Translations under genes and position numbers: made by a program | Shown: positions 43,800-55,240 of the stretch, in pieces | Position numbering within the stretch: position 1 is the first letter of the stretch | Layout: the number at the start of each line of letters is the position of its first letter | Notes under the pieces: generated by a model | The model's input: the letters and a program-made list of their open reading frames with translations, nothing else | Database searches by the model: none | What the model was told of the DNA's origin: nothing | From: Notamacropus eugenii | Taxonomy: Eukaryota; Chordata; Mammalia; Diprotodontia; Macropodidae | Length of the DNA stretch: 64,000 bases | Assembly: GCF_028372415.1 (NCBI RefSeq) | Contig: NC_092877.1 | Coordinates: 218,403,616 to 218,467,615, forward strand | Direction of reading: 5' to 3'

Positions 43800-44312
43800 T
43801 ATCAATCAGCCATCAAGCATTTATTAAGTGCTACTATGTGCCAGGCAACATAGTGCAGTAGGTCAGTGCTCTTGACAACTCTCTAAGACTCAGTTGAGGA
43901 GAGTATGCCTGCTTGCTTTTGAAGAGAGAGCTTTCTCACTCCTCTATCAGTGAAAGATCCCAGCCCAGGCATTATCACTTTCTTTATGTGTCCAAGGCAC
44001 TGTTCTAGGAACTGAAGTGTAAAAATAAGAAAGAAAGAACGAAAGAAAGAAAGAGAGAGAGAGAGAGAAAGGAAGGAAGGATGAAAGGAAGGAAGGAAAG
44101 AAAGAAAGGAAGAAAGAAAGAAGAAAGGAAGGAAGGAAGCAAAGAAACAAAGAAAGAAAAGAGAAAGAGGAAAAGGAGGGAAGAAAGAGAGAAAAGAAAG
44201 AAAGAGAGAGAGAAAAGAAGGAAGGAAGAAAGAAAAAAGAAAGACACAGAAAAGAAGGGAGGAAAGAAGGAAGGAAGGAAGAGCTCTTACCTCAAGGAAC
44301 TTACATTCCATA
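43800..44312 (-). mobile_element. L2-type 3' end, antisense, expanded by a GAAA tract
   Basis: 'gcatttattaagtgctacta' and 'tatgtgccaggcaacatag' open the inverted L2 end. A second start, 'ccaaggcactgttctaggaa', precedes the GAAA tract, and 'ctcaaggaacttacattcca' follows it. So the tract lies where L2 normally has 'gatacaaagaaagg'. Confidence 0.75.
44027..44280. repeat. (GAAA)n/(GGAA)n purine tract
   Basis: About 250 bp of almost pure purine on the plus strand, made of GAAA, GGAA and GAGA units. It gives Lys/Arg/Glu-rich frames on the plus strand and Phe/Leu/Ser-rich frames on the minus strand; none is a gene. Confidence 0.95.
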
Positions 44313-44369
44313 CTGAGAGTATATCTTCAATTTCTTATCTTGCCTCCCCCCATACACTCAAACAATTGC

Positions 44370-44660
44370 CAAAATTATATCTGTAAAACCAGAATATATG
44401 ATCACTTCCTTCTTCTAGTTCTGCCATCATTTTAGCTCTGACTCTCTCCACCTTGCACCGAGGCTTCTAACTACACCCTCTTACCTTCAAGTATCTCCCT
44501 ACTTCAAATGTCCTCCATGTTGTTGCCAGGGGGAGTTTTCTTCAACTATAGATATGCTCATGTCACTCCCTCATTCAATAAACTATGGCTAGCATAAAAT
44601 ATCAAATCCCATTCACTTTTAAAGTCCTTTACAACTTGACCTGATCCTATCTTTTCCCCA
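44370..44660 (+). mobile_element. L2 LINE fragment
   Basis: 'agttctgccatcattttagc', 'atatgctcatgtcactccct', 'cattcaataaactatggcta' and 'aaagtcctttacaacttgac' correspond to L2 just before its 3'UTR. Confidence 0.75.
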
Positions 44661-44669
44661 AACCAATGA

Positions 44670-45265
44670 AAATTCTACCAAACACCCATTTATGGATAGC
44701 TTACTTAACTTGGAGAAAAGAAGACCAGCAGTTCATTAATAAAAAGATGGTCATTTGACTATCTCTCTCAAACAAAAGAGCCCTAATGGTGCTGGAGTCA
44801 CAGTTTATATGCCCTTTGAAGAAGAGGTATCCCTAATCACCTCTGAGTGGTTAATCAAATGGGAGGTAGGTTATCTTGGGTCTCTAAGACTTAGGTCACT
44901 CAAATCTTGGTCAAAGAGACATCAATTTCCAAATCACCTGCATTGAAAATAGGGAGAATCAACATTTTGCAGGACCTGTCTGAGAAAACACAATGAGCAG
45001 AAATATACCTATTTGCCAAAACTTAGAATTTATTTTACTGTCTGGTTAAATCTTGATCTGGGTAAATCTTTAAGAGAAATTTCCTACACTGGTTGATCTT
45101 TGGATGAGGAAGTAGGAAGGCGAAAAAGAAAAACAACTTGGTCCTAAGACAATAATAAATTATAAGAGAGAAATATTCAGTTCTCACCACATTATAAGTT
45201 TAAAAATGATAGATAACTGTTATAAATAATTAGATATTAAAACAATTAGATATATGCAAAAAATT
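44670..45265. other. Unassigned sequence
   Basis: No gene or family recognised. It may include upstream parts of the L3 copy that follows. Confidence 0.35.
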
Positions 45266-45269
45266 GAAT

Positions 45270-45418
45270 GAGATATCTCACAAGATTAGAAGAGTTTGAG
45301 CAGAGACTGAATGACTGTAGATTGAAGATATTATAGAAATGATCTTCACATTGATATGGAAATTGGAATAATTTATTTCTAAGGTCCATTCCAACTCGGT
45401 GATTCTTTGATTCTTGAT
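45270..45418 (+). mobile_element. L3/CR1 3' end
   Basis: 'gagcagagactgaatgactg', 'aaggtccattccaactcggt' and 'gattctttgattct' are the L3 terminus, ending in the typical GATTCT-type repeat. Confidence 0.7.
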
Positions 45419-45659
45419 TAAATCTTGGGAAGACTTAACTATCCAGGATTGGTAGACTGTACTAAGTTGAGGACATGGAGGTTTTCAAATTTTCAAACTA
45501 GTAGCATCTAAATGCAGAAGATTACAGAATTCTAATTGTCACAAACCATCCAGACAGTCTAATGGCTTTCCATTTCCCTTCTCAACCCTTCCACTTGTGC
45601 CTCCTCTATCCTGCTGCTCATATATCAGGTATCCTAATGTTGCATTCTGGTTTCCAAAA

Positions 45660-45795
45660 TCTACCACAATAAAAATAAAAAAGCATTTGTTAAGTACTTA
45701 CTATATTCTAGATACTGTTTAAAGCAGTAGAAACAAAGAAAGGTAAAAACTAATTCTGCTTTTATAATGGTCCTCTCCCTCAAGAGTTTAATGCC
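45660..45795 (-). mobile_element. L2-type 3' end, antisense
   Basis: 'gcatttgttaagtacttact', 'ctagatactgtttaaagcag' and 'gaaacaaagaaaggtaaaaa' mark an inverted L2 terminus. Confidence 0.7.
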
Positions 45796-45799
45796 ATAA

Positions 45800-47405
45800 A
45801 ATTACTCTTCCCCATTTTGTCTCAATCAAAAAATCTGCCATTCCTCCAGATCAAGTTGGTCTTCATCTGATTTCTTCATTGAAGTAATATTTAGATTGTG
45901 AAGATGGCTTCCAGTAACCCTAAGGTGATCTGCCAGAGAATGAACTCAAGTAAGTTCCATTTTGCACTTTGAAGCATCCTTACCTAGATACTAAGTTGAG
46001 TCCAACATGGTCCAGCTATGAAAGTGGTGCACAACCTGGAATGTGTAACATAGATACAAAGTATGGAGAAAGAAAGCAGTCTCCAAAAGCAAAAGCAGCT
46101 CCTAATCTAGGAAGAACCAAGAAAAGCATACAAGGTATAAACAAAGAGACTTATCTGGGGTCAGGCTGCAGGATGCTGATATTTCCATAAGAAACAGGAG
46201 CACAAGATTGATTTTGTAAAAAAAGACTCAATTTGCTGGACAGCTTTCTAGGAGTGACTAGCATGATTTCATGCCTGGTAGTGTGAGACTGGTCTCACCC
46301 TCTACCATATTCTAAATCCATTGCAGCTGGATAGCATCCACCACCACCATGCTCAGCTTTAGGCAGCTGGGGACACCAGAGAGTGTTTGCATTTTTTTAA
46401 AGTGGGGTTTGCTAACCCAAATGAGCCTCTAATTGGTGGAATTCCTGAGGGGTTTAATTTTCAAGCAAGGGAGCTTTCAAGGCCCTCCTTTACTATTTCT
46501 GACGAGCTGCTCCCTTCTCAGCAGGACATAAAATCCATACACATTATCCATCCCCCCCATTCCTCACCTTTGCAACCAATCCTGTAAAAACAATCTCATT
46601 GAGAAAAGAGTGTGTATTGGCAAAGAGCCTACACATTTCTAAAACCATGAACCACACATCCAAGGGCAGTCTCCTGCATATGAATATGCTTTGAAAAATA
46701 TGAAGTGCTATGCTGGTGGAAGTGATTCTTACAATGGTTATTTTTTTGGCTCTAGATACAAACTTCTGAGGGGCTGGGTACATTTTTTACTTGACTTTAT
46801 ACAGAACAAAACACAGTGAAACCATGGATATTTTTGTGACTCTCATCATAAATATAAAAGATATTTTAATGCATGTCATGTCTATTCTGATTCATAATGG
46901 AAATGTGAATTCAATTTTCTAAATTTAAACAGACTTTACATTTTTTACTGCTAAAGAACAAGATGCCTCCCTGTTTTAAGGAAAGCATGACCTATTTTAT
47001 GGCTGTTCTTAAATGTCACTTTCTATTTGAACGATCAAGAAACCTAGACAGAAACAGAATTGTCTGGGTCACTATCTTCCACTTACCCCCAGATCCACAG
47101 TGATTGCCTATTATCTCTCCCAGCCCAACCATAATGTAAAGAAAGAAGTTAGCTTACAATAGGATTTAAAGACTGTGCAATCTTCTTTGCAGATCATGGA
47201 TCACAGTGTCAAAAGTCAACGCATCTTTAACCTGAATTAAGTCTGATTTGTTTGCTCTTGTCTTTGAACATTTTTCACTGTTTATCAGTAATTTCCTTAA
47301 ATGAGTTTATCCTTTCACAAATGTAGTCATATGGAGCTGTTCCCTAACCAGTGTACTTCCCAAGAAACATATTATAATACTTGGGACAATAGTAATAACA
47401 AAATC
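45800..47405. other. Unassigned, largely unique sequence
   Basis: About 1.6 kb without a confident repeat. The 46.2-47.3 kb part has balanced composition and no transposon phrases. Two short frames (46387-46587 plus, 46544-46783 minus) have no motif, and I do not support them as genes. Confidence 0.4.
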
Positions 47406-47409
47406 AATA

Positions 47410-47485
47410 AAGGTTGATATTCATATAGCACTTTAAGGCTAAAAAATGCTTTATGTACTTATCTCATTTGACCAGAAGGTACATT
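47410..47485 (-). mobile_element. MIR tail fragment
   Basis: 'gatattcatatagcacttta' and 'aaaatgctttatgtacttat' followed by 'ctcatttgacc' are the inverted L2-derived tail of MIR. Confidence 0.7.
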
Positions 47486-47559
47486 ATTTTTTGGGGGTGT
47501 GGCTAGATTAAAGAAATTATATTTGTCAATGACTTTAAATTACAAGAAACATGCTTACA

Positions 47560-48130
47560 AATTTGCAAACAATAAAAACAAGAAGAGATAGGTAGCCCAT
47601 TATAGGACACTCAGGATTCAAAATGGTATTGAGTGATTAGATCATTGGGATGAATCTCACAAAATGAAATTTAAGAAGGATAAGTACAATATTTTCCACA
47701 TCAGTTTGAAAAAAAAGAATACCACAAATATAAGATGGGCTAGGCATTATAAGAGAGGCATTTATTATGAAAAAGAGCTTAGGGTTTTTCTGTACTGTGA
47801 TAATGAATCAAGAATGTGGCCTGGCCACCAAGAAAATTGACTATCTTAGGCTACATTCAGAAAGGCCAAATTTTCAAGTTGAAGAGAGTCAATCTGGATA
47901 ATTGAACTGGGTTCTGACCTAAGTATTTTAAGTAAAGACATTGATAAACTGCAGATAATCTGAATAAAAAACCATTTGGGATGATGAAGGCCCTTGAGAT
48001 CTTGCTATACCTTTGAATTGGTTGAAGGAGTTGAGTCTACAGTATAGGCTCTCTTGGACAGTAACAGGCTTCCCTTTTCTAGTTGTCTTTAAGCACAGGA
48101 CAGGTAGTAATGTGTCAGATATATTGCGTC
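47560..48130 (+). pseudogene. L3/CR1 LINE ORF2 remnant
   Basis: L3 coding order is recognisable: 'aaatgaaatttaagaaggat' with 'aagtacaatattttcc', 'gagcttagggtttttctgta', 'cttaggctacattcagaaag', 'gttgaaggagttgagtctac' and 'gttgtctttaagcacaggac'. All frames are broken. Confidence 0.6.
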
Positions 48131-48394
48131 AAATAAATCATAAGGATCATAATTTGAACTAGCTAAGTTTATGGAAACCTCTAAGACACTGGCCCTTTAT
48201 GACTAACTTAGTTTTTAAAATTTGATTTTAACTCAATTTCAGTTTATTTCAACTGAACCTTTACCTCATGAATAGGCATGTTGGGAGACACACACACACA
48301 CGTATATATGTATGTAGTTCCATATCTCATGAACTTATATTATTCCTAGTATGTTAATAACTGCCTTTCATAATAACTATATTTGTCACTAAAA
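48131..48394. other. Unassigned sequence
   Basis: Short AT-rich interval with a small (CA)n at 48290-48301. Confidence 0.4.
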
Positions 48395-48470
48395 TGATAT
48401 AATTACTCACATTTACATAATAATTGCCTCACAACAATCCTGTGAGATTAGTAGTAGCCCAAGAAGTAGC
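48395..48470 (-). mobile_element. MIR tail fragment at the edge of the triplet satellite
   Basis: 'ttactcacatttacataata', 'cctcacaacaatcctgtgag' and 'attagtagtagccc' look like an inverted MIR tail, with 'gtagtag' where the family usually has a 'ctattattat'-like run. Confidence 0.6.
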
Positions 48471-48504
48471 ATTAGGAAGACATGAAGAAAGAGGAAACGA
48501 TAAA

Positions 48505-49758
48505 ATAACACTACCACTACTACTACTGCTACTATTACCACCACTGCTACTACTGCCACTACCACTACTACCACTACCAGTACTACCACTACCACTACTA
48601 CTACTGCTACTACTACCACTACTACTACTACTACACCACTGCTACTACTAACACTACTACTATTACTGCTACTACTACCACTACTACTACTACCACTAAC
48701 AGTACTACCACTACCACTACTACCACTACCACCACTACTACTGTTACTACTACCACTACTACTACCGCTACTACTACTACCACCACTACCACTACTACTA
48801 TACTACTACTACTACTACTACTGCTACTACCACCACCACTACTACTACTATTACCACCACTGCTACTACTACCACTACCACTACTACCACTACCAGTACT
48901 ACCACTACCACTACTACTACTGCTACTACTACCACTACTACTACTACTACACCACTGCTACTACTACCACTACTACTACTACTGCTACTACTACTACTAC
49001 CACTACTACTACTACTACACCACTGCTACTACTACCACTACTACTACTACTGCTACTACTACTACTACCACTACTACTACTACTACACCACTACTACTAC
49101 TACCACTACTACTACTACCGCTACTACTACTACCACCACTACCACTACTACTATACTACTACTACTACCACTACTACTACTACTACCACTACTACTACTG
49201 CTACTACTACCACTACCACTACTACCACTAACACTACTACCACTACCACTACTCCTACTTCTACTACTACCACTACTACTACTACTGCTACTACTACTAC
49301 CACAACCACTACTACTACTACTACTACCACTACTACTACTACTACCACCACTGCTACTACTACCACTACTACTGCTACTACTACCACTACTACTACTACC
49401 ACTATCACTACTACCACTACCACCACTACTACTGTTACTACTACCACTACTACTACCGCTACTACTACTACCACCACTACCACTACTACTATACTACTAC
49501 TACTACTACTACTACCACTACTACTACTACCACTACTACTACTACCACTACTACTACTACCACCACTACCACTACTACTATACTACTACTACTACTACTA
49601 CTACTACTACCACTGCTGCTACTACTACTATACTACTACTACTACTACTACTACTACTACCACTACTACTACTAATACCACTACTACTACTGCTACTACT
49701 ACCACTACCACTACTACCACTAACACTACTACCACTACCACTACTCCTACTTCTACTA

Positions 49759-49814
<56 letters not shown>

Positions 49815-49945
49815 GCTGCTACTACCACTACTGCTGCTGCTACTACTACTACTACTACCACCTCTACTAATACCACAATTGTAAGAACTCTATTATCACA
49901 CTACTACCATCATTACTGCTACTACTACTATTACTATTACTATTG
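48505..49945. repeat. 1.4-kb (ACT/TAC)n triplet satellite with higher-order repeats
   Basis: Almost pure CTA/ACC/GCT-type triplets occur in which the third position varies among TAC, CAC and GCT. Marker words show longer units: 'acaccact' recurs at 48949, 49017 and 49085 (68-bp spacing); 'accagtact' at 48576 and 48892 (316 bp); 'cctacttctac' at 49254 and 49746 (492 bp); and 'ctgttac' at 48741 and 49432 (691 bp). The poly-Val frames of 110 and 82 residues on the minus strand, and the 68-residue one at the left, are translations of GTA/GTG/GCA triplets and not genes. Confidence 0.95.
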
Positions 49946-49987
49946 TGAATAATATTTCAATAGTGTAAAGAGTCTGTGACTATACTG

Positions 49988-49989
<2 letters not shown>

Positions 49990-50036
<47 letters not shown>
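49990..50036. repeat. (CA)n microsatellite
   Basis: About 23 uninterrupted AC units. Confidence 0.95.
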
Positions 50037-50038
<2 letters not shown>

Positions 50039-50139
50039 CCTCCAACAACGTAGATATGAAATTTAAAAACCATCGGTGCCTTCTCATCTTAGGAAAACTT
50101 AGTCCATATCTTACTGTAGCTCCTCCACAGGGGAGTGTA

Positions 50140-50200
50140 TTTCTGTGTGTGTGTGCGTGTATGTGTGTGTGTGTGTTTGTATTTGTGTGTATATGTGTTT
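50140..50200. repeat. (TG)n imperfect microsatellite
   Basis: TG units with GCG, TAT and TTT interruptions. It produces short Cys/Val and His/Thr frames. Confidence 0.9.
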
Positions 50201-50499
50201 AGAGGAGGGGGAGGATTATCCACCATGATAGTTTTCTTCACACACTTTTTATCTGGCATAAATATCATTAGACTGCCAAGGATGCTCATTGATTATCCTT
50301 TGCTCATGCTATGTAATTAGCTTACTTGCTTTCACAGTAATACATATACATGTATTTGTGTGTGTGTATGTGTACACACATATTTCTATTGAAATCCTTT
50401 ATATTACTTTTTTACAGTGGATTTCCATGACTCATTTCCACTATGCATCTCCATTACCCTTAGATGACCCTTGACTTTAATTCTGATAATCATGGTTAT

Positions 50500-50685
50500 T
50501 ATCTTAGAACACAATAATGGTAATTTATATAGGATTTTCCTCATGACAGCTCTAAGGTTAGTAATAAAATATAATATTTTATCTATTTTACAGATGATAA
50601 AATTGAGGATCTGGGCAATTACACGATTTGTCCTTGGTCACATATCTAGTAAGATTTGCAGCTAGGTCTCAAACTTAGCCCTTTT
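50500..50685 (-). mobile_element. MIR SINE
   Basis: Inverted tail 'taatggtaatttatatagga', 'ctcatgacagctctaaggtt', then 'tttacagatgataaaattga', 'cttggtcacatatctagtaa'. Confidence 0.75.
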
Positions 50686-53470
50686 GACAAAGATGGTTTT
50701 GGAGAGGCAAGAATCTTGCACTCAGATACCAAAGGATCATCATACATACTAGCAATTTAAAGTGACATGGACCCATTTCCATGAGTTGTCCAGTAACATC
50801 CACATAAAGAAGTGAAAACAGTGCTGTCAAGAATATGCTGAAATCATTATGAATCAACGATCTTAGTATTAAGACTAGATTATTTTAACCTAACTCTTTC
50901 TGGGCTGTCTAGGAAAAGACCCCATCTATTGAAATGAGACCTTTCACTTTTCTAAAAGTTAATTACAAGTCAGATTCACATTTCAAGTCTTTCTAGAAGT
51001 GAGGAACTACACTCACAGTCATACTGCAAAAAAGAGGAAAAAATAGTTCTTCACAAGATATGTCTGAAAGGTTGAAACTACATCTCTTATTTAAATGGCA
51101 GATACCTTATATAGTGCACTGTCTCTTGTTTCTTGTAAAACCCCAAAAGTACTGCTGAGAAAGAAAGAAAAATACATACTTGATTTATTTGATTATATGC
51201 AAGAAGTATCAACCATTTCTCTGGAAATTATTTGGCTGGAAATGCCATTCCAATTGAACAGAAAGAAGAGGGCAAGTTGAAAATTCACATTTTTTGATCT
51301 CGTTTAAATCAAACCCAAAGGTTCTCAATCAACACTCATTTCAACTACTATTCAACTTAAAAATAACTTTCATTCCAGAATATTTTGAAATTAGTAAGTT
51401 TTCAGACTACATTGAATTAATTGTAAAGCCATGAGAATGTTCAAAATATTATGCTGGGCAGTCAGAAAGATTTATCACAAACCATGACAGTTTTAATCTG
51501 TGCAGCATTCCACACTAAAGCTGTAGGAAGAAGCAATGGCACATTTCATAGTTTGCAAATCAAATTCCATAGGTATTGAACTTGCTACAGATCATATTTG
51601 ACAGTCCTTTAGACTCTTCTCTAATTTTCATTTTGTTCATGTTTTCTGGAGATTTATTGCTGCATATTTCACAAATTCATTTTCCACTCTCTTGATCTAC
51701 TCACAGAATGAGTCCCTATGTTACTAACTGATTTTCTGTCAGATATTCAACTTTAATTGTTATATTATACTTCAAAAGTGTGGGAAGAGTTCAAAATCCT
51801 GGTTTAAGAAGACATATGGTATTTTTTTCCTTGCTCTACAAATAAATTAAATATTCTCCTTGCATTTCTATATGATTCTGGGTAAAGACTTTATAATTTG
51901 ACACAACTGATGTCATGATATAGTTTTCTTGCAAGTACTTAATGCTTTTTGCATCAAGAAATAGCAATAGAAACACTTTTGAACAGAAAAAGGGGAGAAG
52001 GATGGAGATTATAGATACAGAGGAAAGACAATGCAAAAATTTGTTGTAAGAATGTGAGTAGTGGTGCACTGGTAGGTGTTTAACAACTGACTGAAAAAAA
52101 TGCATGGATGACACACGTTAAAGTTTACTTAGCATCATTAACTTTTATTCCATAATTTTTTTAGGCTAGATCATCATCAATGATCATAAAAAAATAAATA
52201 AATCAAACCTTGGTTTTCAGTGCTTACCAATTTCGGAGATGTAAATCTTAGAATTGAAAATTTAACAATCAGCTTTGAAAGACAATTTGAACTGTTTTCA
52301 GCATTTCCTTATAGAGAAACCATTCATGAACGTACAGTCAGGTCAAATCAGTTGGCATTTATTAAGTATCAAACATGTAGTAGAAACTGTCATAAAAATA
52401 ACAGGGAGAGAACTTGCATATTCTATTAGCATTCACATAATGTCAATACGCAGAGGATGGATGGACTCCATTAGAGAATTCATATAAGAGGAAGAAAGAG
52501 TGACAACAGGAAGGAGAAGTGTGGATAGATTATGACCAACTCCGTTAAAGGAAGTGCCCACGTTGAAATAACAGATTCATCAATATTTTCAAATATCATA
52601 ATAAAAAATCAAAATATTTATTCATGTAACCTCCTGTAGTACTCAAGAAACATTATGCTGGGACCACTGAGGCAAAATGTGAACCCCTATTTAATGAGAC
52701 AGTGAAATGGTATAACTACTCAATATGAAAAAAAAATAGCTATAACATCTGATTAGATTTTCTGGGAAATCAAGATAGTTGTGGCCAAATTACTAAGGAT
52801 GTGATCTAGGCCATTTACCAGGATGACATAATCTTTTTATCTTTCATTTTTTTATAAGCCCAAGATACATAACCAGTGCTATGTATAACATTAAAAAGTA
52901 GTCTTTAGACTTGGCATTTAAGACATTGAGTAAGGACATATTCTTGTGTGAATACCAAGGACTTGATAGCTACAATATTTTAATGAATTCCAGGTAGAAA
53001 ATTTAGTATGAAAAACAACTTCATTATAAGTGTCGAAAGTACCATTTCATATTTCAGTTCCTTTTTCAAAACTTTGCTTTTAATTCTTTACCAATTAACT
53101 ATGTTTATTATCTAGTCCTGATTCATCAGCCCTGCAGTGATCTGATTTTTTTTAGAATGTATTGGACACAGTAGCAGGTAACAAAATTGTTTCAAATAGC
53201 TCTTATAAATCAACTTGCATAAATCCCAACAAATAGTAGAAAACTACAAAAAGTTCTTAATCCTTGGATCTCACCCAAAATGACCATTAAAGTTGCAAAT
53301 TTTCCCATTAAATAGGTAACAATATGAACTGTTCTATATATCAGCTGAAATAGCTACATTTATTATTATTACTATTCCCATTTTTATAGGGAATCATGGA
53401 ATATGATGAGAGAGATGACTTTCGGCTCATAGGTGAAAAGAGATGCAAATTGAAAGCAAAAGTACTACTG
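50686..53470. other. Unassigned sequence
   Basis: About 2.8 kb with no confident transposon except an L2-like scrap near 52340-52385 ('ggcatttattaagtatcaaa'). The 51.3-51.8 kb part has even composition and no repeat phrases. Short frames have no motif. Confidence 0.4.
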
Positions 53471-53474
53471 TCAG

Positions 53475-53635
53475 AACATTTATAGCTACACAACCCCTTG
53501 GAGGTGGTGCAGTCCAACACTCAATTTATAGATGAGGAGCTGAAACCCAGATAATGAGAGTGACTTTTAAGGTCAAACAGATAGTTGGTAGCAGAGTAGA
53601 ACTTTGACTCCAAATATATTGCCAGCACTCCATGA
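53475..53635 (-). mobile_element. MIR3 (Ther-2)-type SINE
   Basis: Inverted L3-like tail ('accccttggaggtggtgcag', 'tccaacactcaatttataga'), then 'gatgaggagctgaaacccag' and the inverted head 'gactccaaatatattgccag'. Confidence 0.7.
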
Positions 53636-53693
53636 TGATTTTGTTCAGTTTATAGTGATGAAAGTGATTTTCATTCAACAGATTTGTCATAAG

Positions 53694-53830
53694 AGGCAGT
53701 GTGCCATAATGAATAGAGAGACAACCTTCAATTCAGTAATACATGGATTTCAGTCACTTCCCTGACATACACTGGCTGAGTGGCCTTGGGCAAGTCACTT
53801 AAACACTTACTGATCTATTAGCTTTCTAAG
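53694..53830 (+). mobile_element. CORE-SINE (MIR-like), truncated
   Basis: 'ggcagtgtgccataatgaat' head, 'gatttcagtcacttccctga' and core 'tggccttgggcaagtcactt'. The tail is lost, so MIR and MIR3 cannot be separated. Confidence 0.65.
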
Positions 53831-53879
53831 ACTTCAATTAATCAATTTTCAAACATAAAAGAAATGTCCACATCATAGT

Positions 53880-54860
53880 TCAAATTCCAGGGATACAAAG
53901 TGGAAAATGGAACATCTAGGAATTTACATTCCCCTTGGGGTGTTCATATATACATTTGGGTAAATTAAAGATTTTATACAAAAGCAATTCAGTATTTTTG
54001 AGGGGGAGAGAAAAATATCTTTACTATAAGGAGATGGGTGTGAAGCAGAATAAGATCTTATGTAAGAGATGATAAATGAGTTGTAATATGAAAGGAGACA
54101 GGGATTTTCAGAGTTGAAGGTGAGGGAGGAGGACATTCAGGGATAAAGGACAGTCAGTGCAAAATATGAATATGGGAGCTGGAATGTAGTGTTTGATAAA
54201 TATTCAGTAGACCATGTTGAATAAATCATACACTATATGAAGTAGAATAATGTGTAATAATCCTAGAAAGGAATGCTGGAGTCAGTTTGTAAATAACTTT
54301 AAATTATGAACAAAGGAATTTTAATTTTATACAAAAGTCACTGAAACTTCTTGAGAAGGGAAGACACATGGTCAGACCTAGGTCTTGGGAATATCCATTT
54401 GGAGAGTACCTTTGGAATATCTGTGCCCAATCTGTGGTAGAGCATTCCAAGCTCATATTGGTCTGATCAGCCACAGTAGGACACATTGAAACTTCACTTT
54501 ACAGTGGTGATGTCATTTTGGTCCCCTTCGAAGATGAAGGACAACAACCAGCCAACCAACTTTTGGAATGGATTAAAGAAGGGAGAGATGACTCAGCGGG
54601 TCTAATTTGGAAACTTATTTGTAAATTTGTAAACGCCCTGGAGAGAAGTCATGAAAACTGAAGCTAAAGTGTTGGTTATGTTAGTAAAGAGAAGGGGACA
54701 GTTATATGTTAAGGGGACAGTTATAAGAGCTCTAATGGAGGTAGAATTGACAAGACTAGGCAAACTATTACATATGGATGGTGAAAGAGTTTGAAGAGTC
54801 AATGATGATTGACATACTGGGCAATTGAAAGGTCATGGACATCTTCAGCACAAGGAAGGA
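53880..54860 (-). mobile_element. L2 LINE, antisense, interrupted by a LINE tail
   Basis: Inverted L2 phrases: 'ccagggatacaaagtggaaa', 'acacatggtcagacctaggt', then, after the insertion, 'ggattaaagaagggagagat' and 'aggtagaattgacaagacta'. It is split at 54418/54562. Confidence 0.65.
54419..54561 (+). mobile_element. 5'-truncated LINE 3' end encoding a terminal C2H2 zinc finger (second copy)
   Basis: 143 bp inserted in antisense L2, flanked by exact TTTGGAAT at 54411-54418 and 54562-54569. It starts within the finger-coding part: cysteines at 54424 and 54433, paired histidines just before the TGA at 54487-54489. The frame and stop are the same as in the copy at 35879-36057. The 3'UTR ends 'ggacaacaaccagccaacca'. 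Confidence 0.78.
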
Positions 54861-55159
54861 GTTAGCAAAATGACTGGGTTTTCAGCCACGCTTTCATTTT
54901 TCTATTTTTAGGAAAACAGTATTTTCTATTTTTTTACTTGCATTGTACTCTCTCTAGTTCCTCATATAAATGTAGAGTTTTGGGCAATACATGTTAAACT
55001 TCTTTTCCCTTTTGAGTCTTTTTTCTTTGTTTATTTATTTAAAGAAAATATTCTGCCTAATTGTTCCCTCTCTGCTGCAACAATTCATGTGTGACCACAG
55101 AAAAGATAAAAGACTCATTTCATCCTGATTTTATTTACAAATCAGGCAATCCATATTTC

Positions 55160-55240
55160 ACCATAAAGTTCATTCATTCATTCACTCATTCAACACATAT
55201 TAATAGATGACCTAGTAAGAATAAGGTACTGTGCTAGCCC
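55160..55240 (-). mobile_element. L2-type 3' terminus, antisense, with (ATTC)n
   Basis: A run of ATTC units followed by 'aacacatattaatagatgac' and 'aaggtactgtgctagccct' is an inverted L2 terminus whose terminal repeat has expanded slightly. Confidence 0.65.

Noticed and set aside
43883..44386. Frames of 67-142 codons rich in Phe/Leu/Ser or Lys/Arg/Glu
   Set aside because: They cross the GAAA/GGAA purine tract, whose composition removes stops; flanks are L2.
48949..49092. CRISPR-like array (68-bp spacing)
   Set aside because: The whole unit repeats and the intervals are triplet repeats, not unique spacers; the sequence is clearly from a vertebrate.
48413..49876. Poly-valine and poly-leucine open frames up to 110 codons
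   Set aside because: They are translations of the ACT/TAC triplet array; no start context, no complexity and equal openness in several frames.
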